The notes beneath the pieces were generated by a model, which was given only the letters and a program-made list of their open reading frames with translations, made no database searches and was not told the origin of the DNA. From Pseudomonadota bacterium (GTDB lineage Bacteria > Desulfobacterota > Desulfovibrionia > Desulfovibrionales > Desulfovibrionaceae), in the NCBI GenBank assembly GCA_018817515.1, contig JAHIUD010000074.1:1-64000 (forward strand): a DNA stretch of 64,000 nucleotides. Reading direction: 5' to 3'. The translations under genes were made by a program, and so were the position numbers. Below are positions 1 through 7,419 of this stretch, piece after piece. Every line of letters begins with the position of its first letter. The first letter of the stretch is position 1.

Positions 1-2
1 AC

Positions 3-1196
3 ATCAGCTGCGCCGTGAAGTCCTGGGCCATGCTGTGCCCGCGCGGCATGGGCTCCTCCAGCATCCGTTTCTTCGAGGCCCTGTGCCTGGGCCGCATCCC
101 GGTGCATATCTCCGACGAGTACACCTTCCCCCTGGATGATCTGATCGACTACAAGAGGTTCTGCATCGACATCCGCCAGGAAGACGTGCCGGTGATGGGC
201 AAGATCCTTGCGGCCTGGTTCCGCAAGAAGGACCGCGAGGAGCTGGAGGGCATCTGCCGCGAGGCGCGCGCCGTCTACGAGGAGCATCTCCAGGCGTCCC
301 ATGCGCAGGGCATCGCCGTACATATTCTGCGCAACTACCTTGACCGCCGCAACGCCCAGGCCCTGGCCCAGGCGCCGCAGCCCCGCTACCATCAGGTGCC
401 GGAGGCACTGACGGGCGACCCGCCGCGCATGGTGGCGACGAATCCGGAGCATTACGCCAATTTCGAGATCGACAGCCACGAGATTTGGCTGAACAGCGGC
501 TTCAAGCTCGTCAAGTCGGACCTGGACCCCAGCGGGGCCATGACCGATTGCAACGGCGTCTCTGGCTATCTGCCGCAGCAGGACATCGAGTTTTTGCTCA
601 ACGTGGCCTTCGGCCTGCCCAAGGGCGGCACCCTGGTGGAGATTGGAAGCTGGATGGGCCTGTCGGGCATCACCATGGCCAATGCCCTGTATGCCACTCG
701 CAACCTGGACGCGCGCATCTTCTGCGTGGACACCTGGCTGGGCTCCCCGGAGCACCAGGATTTTGACTTCATCAAACGCGACGAGATGTACCAGAAGTTT
801 CTGGCCAACGTGCGCGGAGCACGCGCCGAGCTCCTGATCCGGCCTGTGCGCGCGCCAAGCCTGGATGCCGCCGCCCGTTTCAGGGACGAGAGCATCGACG
901 TGCTGTTCATCGATGGCGACCACTCCTATGAGGCCTGCCTGGACGACATGCTGCATTGGCTGCCCAAGGTGCGCCCGGGCGGGCTGGTGGTCGGGCACGA
1001 CTGCTATACCTATGAGGACAATGGGGTGTACCGCGCCACGAGACGCTTCACGGAGCTCACGGGCATCCCGGTCCAGGTGGTCGACGGGCTGCGCATGTTC
1101 TCCCTGCGCAAGCCGCTGGCCGCACAGGAGGAAGCGTCTGTGCCCCTCGGTGTGCGCCCAGGCGCTTCTGCTGCTGCGGTTTCCCTCGGCGCGTAG
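3..1196 (+). CDS. Exostosin (GT47-like) C-terminus fused to class I SAM methyltransferase, 5' partial
   Basis: The reading frame is open to the left edge, so the true start lies outside the window; an internal GTG at 15 is unlikely to be the start because the exostosin signature is already under way there. The first ~50 residues match the end of exostosin/GT47 glycosyltransferases (CPRGMGSSSIRFFEAL followed by IPVHISDEY). Residues ~190-370 form a Methyltransf_24-type domain: LVEIGSWMGLSG is the SAM-binding loop and VLFIDGDHSYE and GGLVVGHDCY are the strand-4/5 motifs. The likely role is surface polysaccharide or glycan synthesis and modification. The C-terminal ~25 residues are low complexity. 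The domain calls are good; the substrate is unknown. Confidence 0.75.
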   Translation: MSCAVKSWAMLCPRGMGSSSIRFFEALCLGRIPVHISDEYTFPLDDLIDYKRFCIDIRQEDVPVMGKILAAWFRKKDREELEGICREARAVYEEHLQASHAQGIAVHILRNYLDRRNAQALAQAPQPRYHQVPEALTGDPPRMVATNPEHYANFEIDSHEIWLNSGFKLVKSDLDPSGAMTDCNGVSGYLPQQDIEFLLNVAFGLPKGGTLVEIGSWMGLSGITMANALYATRNLDARIFCVDTWLGSPEHQDFDFIKRDEMYQKFLANVRGARAELLIRPVRAPSLDAAARFRDESIDVLFIDGDHSYEACLDDMLHWLPKVRPGGLVVGHDCYTYEDNGVYRATRRFTELTGIPVQVVDGLRMFSLRKPLAAQEEASVPLGVRPGASAAAVSLGA

Positions 1197-1292
1197 TCGC
1201 CTGGGGCGCACTGGCGTCAGGCGATCGTCAGCGCACTGACACTGGGGTTGTCGTGCCAGTCGCAGCCGCTCCGGGCGTAGCGCTCGCCAGGG

Positions 1293-2222
1293 CTATTCTT
1301 CCCCTGGCCCTTCCTGTGACAGCTTCAGGTTCTTGGCGTAGCTGGCGGCCAGGGTGCCCGCCACGCAGCCTTCGCCCACGGCCTTGGCCATTTGCAGGGG
1401 CGGCCCGCAGATGTCGCCCGCGGCGAACACGCCGGGTACGCTTGTGGCCTGGTCCTTGTCGGTCTGGATGTACTTCATGCTGTCGTCGAGGGTCAGGCCC
1501 AGGGTAGAGGCCAGTTCCAGCACGCCTTTGGCGCCCTGTTCGATGAACACGCCCGCCACGGGCAGCGTCGAGCCGTCGGACAACGTCACCCCGTCGACCT
1601 GGTTGTCGCCGTTGATGGCCGCGACCTTGACGCCCTGGTGCAGGACCGCGCCGCTTTCGCGCAGCTTGACTTGCAGGGCAGGGGAGACGTCCAGGCTCTC
1701 GCAGATCAGGTGCACGCTTTTGGCCAGGCTGAGCAAGGTCAGCGCGCCGCCGGCGGCGGCAGATTGCCCGCCCACGATGGCCACGTCCTCGCCGCGGAAG
1801 AACCCGCCGTCGCAATCCACACAGTAGGACACACCGCGTCCGAGCAGCTCCTTTTCGCCAGGCACGCCGAGCTTGTTGCGCGTGGTGCCTGTGGCGAGGA
1901 TGAGCGCGCGCGCGCAAATCTTGCGTCCGCTCTCGGTTTCGATGCCGAAGCAACGCTTCTCATGCGTGATGCTCAGCGCGTCTTCCTCAAGGATTTCAGT
2001 GCCGAAGCTCTCGGCCTGGGCCAGGCCGGTCTTCAGCATGTCCTCGCCGCTGGTTTTGAACATTCCGAGGAAGTTTTCCACATGCGCCCAGAACAGGCTG
2101 CTCTTGTTCATGCGTCCCAGCATGAGCACAGTGGCCTTCTTGCGTGAGGCGTGGATGGCGGCCTGGATGCCGGCCGGGCCGCAGCCGAGGATGACGACGT
2201 CGTACATGCTGGTCTGGGACAT
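1293..2222 (-). CDS. Thioredoxin-reductase-like FAD/NAD(P) oxidoreductase
   Basis: This 309-residue protein has the length and layout of thioredoxin reductase. It has an FAD-binding GCGPAG at 13-18, an ATGTTRNKLGVPGE segment, a redox-active pair C134-V-D-C137, a second dinucleotide-binding site (VGGQSAAAGG, ~150-159) and the C-terminal FAD motif AAGDICGPP. The family moves electrons from NAD(P)H through FAD to a disulfide in thioredoxin or a related partner. No thioredoxin gene is adjacent. The active site is CVDC rather than the common CATC, so it may be one of several paralogues with a special partner. It sits upstream of nothing obvious and converges with the methyltransferase gene. Confidence 0.85.
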   Translation of the reverse strand: MSQTSMYDVVILGCGPAGIQAAIHASRKKATVLMLGRMNKSSLFWAHVENFLGMFKTSGEDMLKTGLAQAESFGTEILEEDALSITHEKRCFGIETESGRKICARALILATGTTRNKLGVPGEKELLGRGVSYCVDCDGGFFRGEDVAIVGGQSAAAGGALTLLSLAKSVHLICESLDVSPALQVKLRESGAVLHQGVKVAAINGDNQVDGVTLSDGSTLPVAGVFIEQGAKGVLELASTLGLTLDDSMKYIQTDKDQATSVPGVFAAGDICGPPLQMAKAVGEGCVAGTLAASYAKNLKLSQEGPGEE

Positions 2223-2269
2223 GGCCGCTCCTGTTGCTTTAGCGTGTGTTGATCGGTCAGCTCCTTACC

Positions 2270-3058
2270 TTAAGCATCGGCGAGCCTGTGCGCAAGGTGT
2301 TCCATGATTCGCCTGCGCATCTCAAGGATTTGCGGGTCCTGGGGCAGGAGCGTGTCGAAGATGGTGTCTAGGTAACCGTGGTCATGGAGCAACTGGCAGG
2401 AATGGCGGTAGTTCAAGTCATACATCCAGCCAGCGACCATGAGCTTGAAGTCGTTGACCCAGACGATGTTGCGGTAGTCGCCGGTATCGCCCTTGAGCAG
2501 TGCGGTGATGATTTCCTGGGAATAGGCTGTGGGGTGCAGCTTCACGTGCAGGGCCACCTCGGGGTGCGCCGGTTCGGTTTGCGAGAAGTGCGCGATCATG
2601 ACGCGGAAGATGTCCAGCTTGTCGCTGTCGCGCACGATGCGCGACACGGCCAGGGTTTCCGGGGGCAGGTTGGTCGGCAGGGTGCGCACGTTGTGCAGGA
2701 ACACCGCGCCAAGCACCACCCGTCGCAGGTCCGTCGGCACCTCGGCGAGCATGCCCTCGCGCAGGGCGTGGCGGACGCTCAAGAGCGCGTGGTTGGCCGA
2801 CTCGGCGTCGCGGAAGGTGCGGTACTGCTTGTACTGCGGAAAACGCCCGACATCGTGGAGCAGGGCGGCGAGGCGCGCGGCCACGTTCACGCGGTCGGAA
2901 ACGCCGGAGGCGTCGGCAATGTCGGTGGCGATGGCGCGCACGCGGTCGGTGTGTTCGATCTTGAGGCGGTATGCGAAATCGTCACCGGGCTCGTCCAGGT
3001 AGGGCGCGGCGAAGGTCTGGAAGCGTTGGGCTACGCTCTCCACAAGGTCCCTGCTCAT
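2270..3058 (-). CDS. HD-domain phosphohydrolase
   Basis: A 262-residue protein with an HD superfamily fold: EHTDRV (H36), ALLHDVGRF (H68-D69) and further His/Asp residues, including a late DSDKLD. These residues bind the divalent metals used to hydrolyse nucleotides or phosphoesters. The substrate cannot be told from sequence. The start at 3058 was chosen because its ATG overlaps the stop of the upstream gene (ATGA, 4 bp), which implies translational coupling. A much longer open frame upstream is antisense noise. Together with the small membrane protein it forms a two-gene unit divergent from a response regulator. Confidence 0.8.
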   Translation of the reverse strand: MSRDLVESVAQRFQTFAAPYLDEPGDDFAYRLKIEHTDRVRAIATDIADASGVSDRVNVAARLAALLHDVGRFPQYKQYRTFRDAESANHALLSVRHALREGMLAEVPTDLRRVVLGAVFLHNVRTLPTNLPPETLAVSRIVRDSDKLDIFRVMIAHFSQTEPAHPEVALHVKLHPTAYSQEIITALLKGDTGDYRNIVWVNDFKLMVAGWMYDLNYRHSCQLLHDHGYLDTIFDTLLPQDPQILEMRRRIMEHLAHRLADA

Positions 3059-3366
3059 TGCTCGATGGACCTCTTTTTCATGGTATACTCCAGCTTCGAG
3101 ATGGCACCGGAGCGAAAGCTGGACTCCAGCTTCGCAAGGTCCCGGCGTTTTGTCTCCTCGGCCTCGCGCTCCATTTCCTTGTCGCGCCAGATGCCCTTGG
3201 GGCCGTATAGCGCGCGCAGGAACAAGCAGATAGCGCCGAGGATCAGCGCGGAGAAGGCGTAGGTGGCCAGCGTTGTCTGCCAGTCGCCGCCGTAGCCGGA
3301 GTTGAATGGCCAGCCGTCCCATTTCGAGGGCAAAACGGCCTGTGTGCTGATGTTCAGGAAGGACAT
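3055..3366 (-). CDS. Small membrane protein with SHOCT-like tail
   Basis: A 103-residue protein with one membrane segment at ~32-52, a basic and acidic helical stretch, and a C-terminal SHOCT-like motif at ~77-100 (LAKLESSFRSGAISKLEY). SHOCT motifs are short C-terminal oligomerisation or interaction elements in many bacterial membrane proteins. The start at 3366 has a good ribosome site (GGAGGT about 8 nt upstream). Its stop overlaps the HD-protein start by 4 bp, so the two are probably made together and the membrane protein could anchor or regulate the HD enzyme. This is inference. Confidence 0.7.
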   Translation of the reverse strand: MSFLNISTQAVLPSKWDGWPFNSGYGGDWQTTLATYAFSALILGAICLFLRALYGPKGIWRDKEMEREAEETKRRDLAKLESSFRSGAISKLEYTMKKRSIEQ

Positions 3367-3595
3367 GGTCAAGACACCTCCGGAGGTTCTGGGCTGCGCG
3401 CAGATGCCTGGCCTTGCCAAGCCTTTGCGTCACGTCGGGAGAGATACGTCTCATCGTGCCCGCTGGCAAGACGCTTGAGCCAGGTTCCTGTCCGGCCCCA
3501 ATCCGATGCCGTTCCGGTCCCTGTCCGGTGTGCCTGGTCCCATTGTCTCCCGCAAAAAGATGGGCTATGGAAGATTCGCACCTCTGGAGGAAATC

Positions 3596-3991
3596 ATGCG
3601 CATACTCATAGCTGAAGACGACCTGGCGAGCGCGCGCTATATGCAGTCGCTCATGGGCCGTTTTGGCGAATGCCTTGTGGTCAGCGATGGCGAGCAGGCC
3701 GTGGAGGAGTTCAAGAAGGCCCTGGACGAGGAATGTCCCTTCCAGCTGGTATGCCTGGACATCATGATGCCGCACAAAAACGGACAGCAGGCCCTGCAGG
3801 ATATCCGCGCCCTGGAGAAGGAACATGGCGTCAAGTCCAGCCAGGAGGTCAAGGTCTTAATGACCACGGCCCTTGGCGATGTGCGTACGGTCATAGGCGC
3901 TTACAAGGAAGGGGCCACTGCCTACGTTACAAAGCCCATCGTGCCGGAACTCATATTCGAAACCCTCCGCAATATGGGCGTCAGCGCCTGA
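3596..3991 (+). CDS. Single-domain (CheY-like) response regulator
   Basis: A 131-residue receiver domain with no output domain. The acidic pocket is D8/D9, the phospho-acceptor D55 (CLDIMMP), the switch threonine T90 and the invariant lysine K113 (TKP). The start at 3596 follows GGAGG with 5 nt spacing; longer frames upstream lack a ribosome site. Single-domain receivers relay phosphate or bind partners. No histidine kinase is next to it. It is divergent from the SHOCT/HD pair and followed 14 nt later by the Tim44-like gene. It is distinct from the flagellar CheY at 17119. Confidence 0.88.
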   Translation: MRILIAEDDLASARYMQSLMGRFGECLVVSDGEQAVEEFKKALDEECPFQLVCLDIMMPHKNGQQALQDIRALEKEHGVKSSQEVKVLMTTALGDVRTVIGAYKEGATAYVTKPIVPELIFETLRNMGVSA

Positions 3992-4005
3992 GGACAAGGA
4001 AAACA

Positions 4006-5016
4006 GTGAAGAAATTATCCGCAATTCTGGGCCTCGCGGCCCTATTTCTGGTTCTGGCCCTGAGCCTGGCCGAGGCCGCACGTCTGGGCGGCGGCCGCTC
4101 CTTTGGCAGCAGGAGCACGTATTCCCGCAGCTACAGCAAGCCTGTGACGCCCTTGTACAGCCCGTCGCAGACGACGGCGCCGCCAGCATCGCAAATGGCG
4201 AAGCCCGGAACCGGCGTCACGCCCCCACTTGGCGCCGCGCAGCCGGGCATGTTCTCGCGCATGGGCTGGGGCCTGGGCGGGCTCATGGCGGGCGGGCTCC
4301 TCGGCTCCATGCTTTTCGGACGCGGCATGGGCATGGGCGGCGGCATCGGCTTTCTGGACATTCTGCTCATCGGCGCGATCATCTATTTCGCCGTGATGCT
4401 TTTACGCCGCCGCCGCACCGCTTCAGGCGAGAACATCTCCACAAGGCAGGACGTGACGCAGCCTCCCGCGACGTCTGGGCAAACGCCGACGGACGACACC
4501 CGCTCACGCGCCGAGCAAAGCTGGGACGCCCTGCGCTCGCAGCCCGGAACAGGCTCTGCGCCCGGCTTTGGCGCGGCCACGGCGCAGCCGGAAGTCCAGC
4601 CGGGGCCACAGCCTGTCGATGAAGTCCAGCCCACTGTGCCTCCCGGCTTCAGCGTGCCGGAGTTTCTGGAGGGCGCGAAGACCGTGTACGCCCGCCTGCA
4701 GCATTCCTGGGACCGGCGCGACCTGGACGACATCGCGCTGTTCACCACGCCCGAGGTCCTCGAAGAGATCAGGCAGCAGGCCGGGGTGGATCCCAAGCCC
4801 TCCAAGACCGAGCTTTTGCTCATCAATGCTCGCCTCCTGGAATTCCGCGAAGAATCCCGCGACACCGTGGCCTCGGTCTTCTTCGACGTGCTTCTGCGCG
4901 AGGACGCCACCGAGGATCGGCCCAAGCAGATCCGCGAGGTCTGGCACTTCTCCCGGCCCACGGGCGCTCTTGAGGCCAACTGGCGGCTGGAGGGCATCCA
5001 GCAGCTTGAGGCCTAG
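4006..5016 (+). CDS. Tim44-like domain membrane protein
   Basis: A 336-residue protein starting at GTG 4006, preceded by AAGGA. Residues 1-24 look like a signal sequence (ends AEA). A Ser/Arg/Tyr-rich and Gly/Met-rich region follows, then a membrane helix at ~115-133 and RRRR as stop-transfer. A Pro/Gln-rich linker leads to a Tim44-like domain at ~215-335 (EFLEGAKTVYARLQHSWDRRDLDDI, LLLINARLLEF). The family shares the fold that tethers proteins to membranes in mitochondrial import; the bacterial role is unknown. A rho-independent terminator follows. Confidence 0.8.
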   Translation: MKKLSAILGLAALFLVLALSLAEAARLGGGRSFGSRSTYSRSYSKPVTPLYSPSQTTAPPASQMAKPGTGVTPPLGAAQPGMFSRMGWGLGGLMAGGLLGSMLFGRGMGMGGGIGFLDILLIGAIIYFAVMLLRRRRTASGENISTRQDVTQPPATSGQTPTDDTRSRAEQSWDALRSQPGTGSAPGFGAATAQPEVQPGPQPVDEVQPTVPPGFSVPEFLEGAKTVYARLQHSWDRRDLDDIALFTTPEVLEEIRQQAGVDPKPSKTELLLINARLLEFREESRDTVASVFFDVLLREDATEDRPKQIREVWHFSRPTGALEANWRLEGIQQLEA

Positions 5017-5070
5017 CCGCTGCGGATCGCCGCCGCCGCCACCGCTGTCCACTAAACCGAACACCTGAAG

Positions 5071-5096
5071 CCCGGACGTCTGTCCGGGTTTCTTTT
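5071..5096 (+). terminator. Rho-independent terminator
   Basis: A 7-bp perfect stem (CCCGGAC at 5071-5077 with GTCCGGG at 5082-5088) has a 4-nt loop and is followed by TTTCTTTT. It ends the Tim44-like gene just before the YcaO gene. Confidence 0.75.
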
Positions 5097-5111
5097 CGCA
5101 AGGAGACGCCG

Positions 5112-6848
5112 ATGTTTACGCTCAAGGACTGCTTCAAGACCTACACCACGGACCAGGACAAGGCCGCGCCGCCAGCCGAGACCGTGGCCAGGGTCAAGGC
5201 CGTGCTTGAGCAGAAATGCCCCGGTGTGCTGGAAAAGACCGATCGCGTGGACACCGGACGCCTCGGCATCCCCGTGTACCTGAGCATCTGCGGCCCGGCC
5301 GCACGCGCGGTGATGCCCACGCGCAAGCAGATGGGCAAGGGCGCAAGCCCGGAGCAGGCCGAGGCCTCGGCGCTCATGGAGCTTGTGGAGCGCTTCAGCT
5401 ACTTTAGTTTCTGGGACGATGAAACGAACTTCGTGCGCGCCACCTGGAGCGAGGCCGAGCAGCGCTTTGGCGACCAGCTCATGGACATCCGCGAGATCTG
5501 CGCCTCCGTGGGGGACGAACTCTCGCCCGAGGGCGCGCGCCGCGTCATGGACCTCGTGCGCTGGCGCTTCTGCCCGGCACTCAACGTGGGCACCGGGGCC
5601 AGCACAGTGCTGCCCCTGGACTGGTTCAAGACCCTGAACGAGTTCAACGGCTCCTCCGCCGGCAACACCAGCGAGGAATCCGTGCTGCAAGGCGCCTGCG
5701 AGCTGGTGGAGCGCCACGTCTGCGCCGTCATCGACCGCACCTCGCCCGAGCTGCCCACCATCAGCCAGGAGAACCTGGCCGATCCCGTGCTGCGCGCGCT
5801 GTGCGAGACCTTCCGCAAAAACGGCATCCTGCTGGTGCTCAAGGACTTTTCCCTGGGCCAGCCAGTGCCCACCGTGGCCGCCCTGGCCTTTGACCCCAAG
5901 ACCTTCCCGGGCTTAAGCGAGATCGTCTACACTGCGGGCACGGCCGCCTCTCCGGCCAAGGCTGCGGTGCGCGCCGTGACCGAGATCGCCCAGCTTGCCG
6001 GAGACTTCGAGACCGGGCGCGTGTACGAAGCCTCGGGCCTGCGCAAGTTCACGGACCCCGGGCAGTTCGACTGGCTGCTCGCCGGGCCCGAGGTGGACCT
6101 GTCCAGCCTGCCGGATCTTGAGGACAACAACATCCGCGTGGAGCTTTCGCGCCTGGCCGACGGCCTGGGGGCCAAGGGCTTCAGCCTCTACTCCGTGGAC
6201 ACCACTCGCGCCGACATCAAGGTGCCTGCGAACTACAACCTCGTGCCGGGGTTCGACTTTCGCGAGCGCACGGTGAACCGCAGCCTGGGGCTCTTCGTCG
6301 GCCGCAAGCTGGCCGAGGAGGCCGAGGTGGCCGAGGCCGTGGCCGGGCTGGCCGTGCTGGCCGAGGTCGCGCCCACGGCCTACTACCTGCCGTTCTTCCA
6401 GGCCCTGGTGGCCCTGCGCCAGGGCGACCTGACCCTGGCTGCGGAGCGCTTCGCCCAGGCTGAGCCCCTGCAGCCGGGCCAGGCCGAGCGCGCCCTGTGC
6501 GCCTTCTACCAGGCTTACGCGCTGTCCCAGGACAGCCGCTGGGAGGACTGCGTGGTGCACCTGGACCGGGCCATCGCCCTGGACGAGGAGGTCAAGGAGT
6601 ACTTCAATCTGCGTGGGGTTTCGCGCTTCAAGGCCGGGTTATACGAACTTGCCAAGGATGATTTCCATGCCGTGCTGGCCCTGGATTCAGGTTCCGCGCC
6701 TGATTTGGCTAACCTAGGGTTATGCCACAAGTTCTTGGGCCAGTCCCAGGACGCACAGGAATGCCTGGAGGCGGCGCTGCAGTTGGATTCCAGCCTGGAT
6801 TACGCCCGAAAGCACCTGGATGAGCTTTTGAACGCTCCGCGCGCATAA
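5112..6848 (+). CDS. YcaO-domain protein with C-terminal TPR repeats
   Basis: A 578-residue protein. Residues ~50-390 form a YcaO domain: GKGASPEQAEASALMELVER (75-94) and AGNTSEESVLQGACELVERH (~181-200) are the two conserved ATP-binding helices. Residues ~410-575 contain tetratricopeptide repeats (for example ALSQDSRWEDCVVHLDRAI and AKDDFHAVLALDSGSAPDLANLG). YcaO enzymes activate backbone amides with ATP, giving thioamides or azolines, and some act in RimO-like methylthiolation. No TfuA partner is present. It lies 161 nt upstream of dsrC on the same strand with no clear terminator between them. A role in modifying a sulfur-metabolism protein is inference. Confidence 0.85.
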   Translation: MFTLKDCFKTYTTDQDKAAPPAETVARVKAVLEQKCPGVLEKTDRVDTGRLGIPVYLSICGPAARAVMPTRKQMGKGASPEQAEASALMELVERFSYFSFWDDETNFVRATWSEAEQRFGDQLMDIREICASVGDELSPEGARRVMDLVRWRFCPALNVGTGASTVLPLDWFKTLNEFNGSSAGNTSEESVLQGACELVERHVCAVIDRTSPELPTISQENLADPVLRALCETFRKNGILLVLKDFSLGQPVPTVAALAFDPKTFPGLSEIVYTAGTAASPAKAAVRAVTEIAQLAGDFETGRVYEASGLRKFTDPGQFDWLLAGPEVDLSSLPDLEDNNIRVELSRLADGLGAKGFSLYSVDTTRADIKVPANYNLVPGFDFRERTVNRSLGLFVGRKLAEEAEVAEAVAGLAVLAEVAPTAYYLPFFQALVALRQGDLTLAAERFAQAEPLQPGQAERALCAFYQAYALSQDSRWEDCVVHLDRAIALDEEVKEYFNLRGVSRFKAGLYELAKDDFHAVLALDSGSAPDLANLGLCHKFLGQSQDAQECLEAALQLDSSLDYARKHLDELLNAPRA

Positions 6849-6946
6849 ATTTCCACCAGTTTGGAGGATATACTCTCAGACCGTATTGACCACGGCTGAG
6901 AAATCATTTAGTTCGATTTGCACGAAAGCATGGGCTTGGCCCCTGC

Positions 6947-6965
6947 TTGGTTCCAAAGGAATCAA
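6947..6965 (+). other. Short hairpin in the dsrC 5' leader
   Basis: TTGGTTCC (6947-6954) pairs with GGAATCAA (6958-6965) across a 3-nt AAA loop, with one G-T wobble. It lies 44 nt upstream of the dsrC start and is not followed by a T-run, so it is not a terminator. It could stabilise the leader of what is normally a very abundant mRNA. Confidence 0.4.
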
Positions 6966-7009
6966 TCGGCTTTGGCGACTTCCATGAGATCCTATGAGGA
7001 GGACGAAGA

Positions 7010-7327
7010 ATGGCTATTGTTGAGTACAAGAGCAACAAGTTTGAGGTGGACGAGGACGGCTTCCTGTTGAAATTTGAAGACTGGAACCCGGAGTGGGTCG
7101 AGTACGTCAAGGAAAGCGAAGGCATCGCCGTCATCAGCGAGAGCCACCAGAAGGTCATCGACTTCCTGCAGGACTACTACAAGAAGAACGGCATCGCTCC
7201 CATGGTGCGCATCCTGTCCAAGGTCACCGGCTACAAGCTCAAGGAAATCTACGAGCTGTTCCCGTCCGGCCCCGGCAAGGGCGCCTGCAAAATGGCCGGC
7301 CTGCCCAAGCCCACCGGCTGCGTGTAG
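7010..7327 (+). CDS. dsrC: DsrC, sulfur-trafficking partner of dissimilatory sulfite reductase
   Basis: A 105-residue DsrC/TusE family protein. The flexible C-terminal arm is intact, with C93 and C104 (ACKMAGLPKPTGCV). In sulfate reducers these two cysteines carry the sulfur from DsrAB as a trisulfide, which is then reduced by the membrane DsrMKJOP complex. Having both cysteines separates true DsrC from TusE-like or regulatory homologues. A strong ribosome site (GAGGAGG) precedes ATG 7010. As in many Desulfovibrio genomes it stands apart from dsrAB. It is followed by a strong terminator and converges with thiC. Confidence 0.95.
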   Translation: MAIVEYKSNKFEVDEDGFLLKFEDWNPEWVEYVKESEGIAVISESHQKVIDFLQDYYKKNGIAPMVRILSKVTGYKLKEIYELFPSGPGKGACKMAGLPKPTGCV

Positions 7328-7358
7328 TTCCGACTTCCGTTCCGACTTCTGTCAATGC

Positions 7359-7398
7359 AAAGAGGCGGGTGCTTGCGAAAGCCCCCGCCTCTTTTTTT
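7359..7398. terminator. Terminator between dsrC and thiC
   Basis: AAAGAGGCGGG pairs with CCCGCCTCTTT around a GC-rich loop, with a run of seven T on the plus side. The A-rich left flank gives a shorter T-run on the minus strand, so it may serve both converging genes. Confidence 0.85.
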
Positions 7399-7419
7399 GC
7401 GCCGTGTGCGCCTTCTGGC

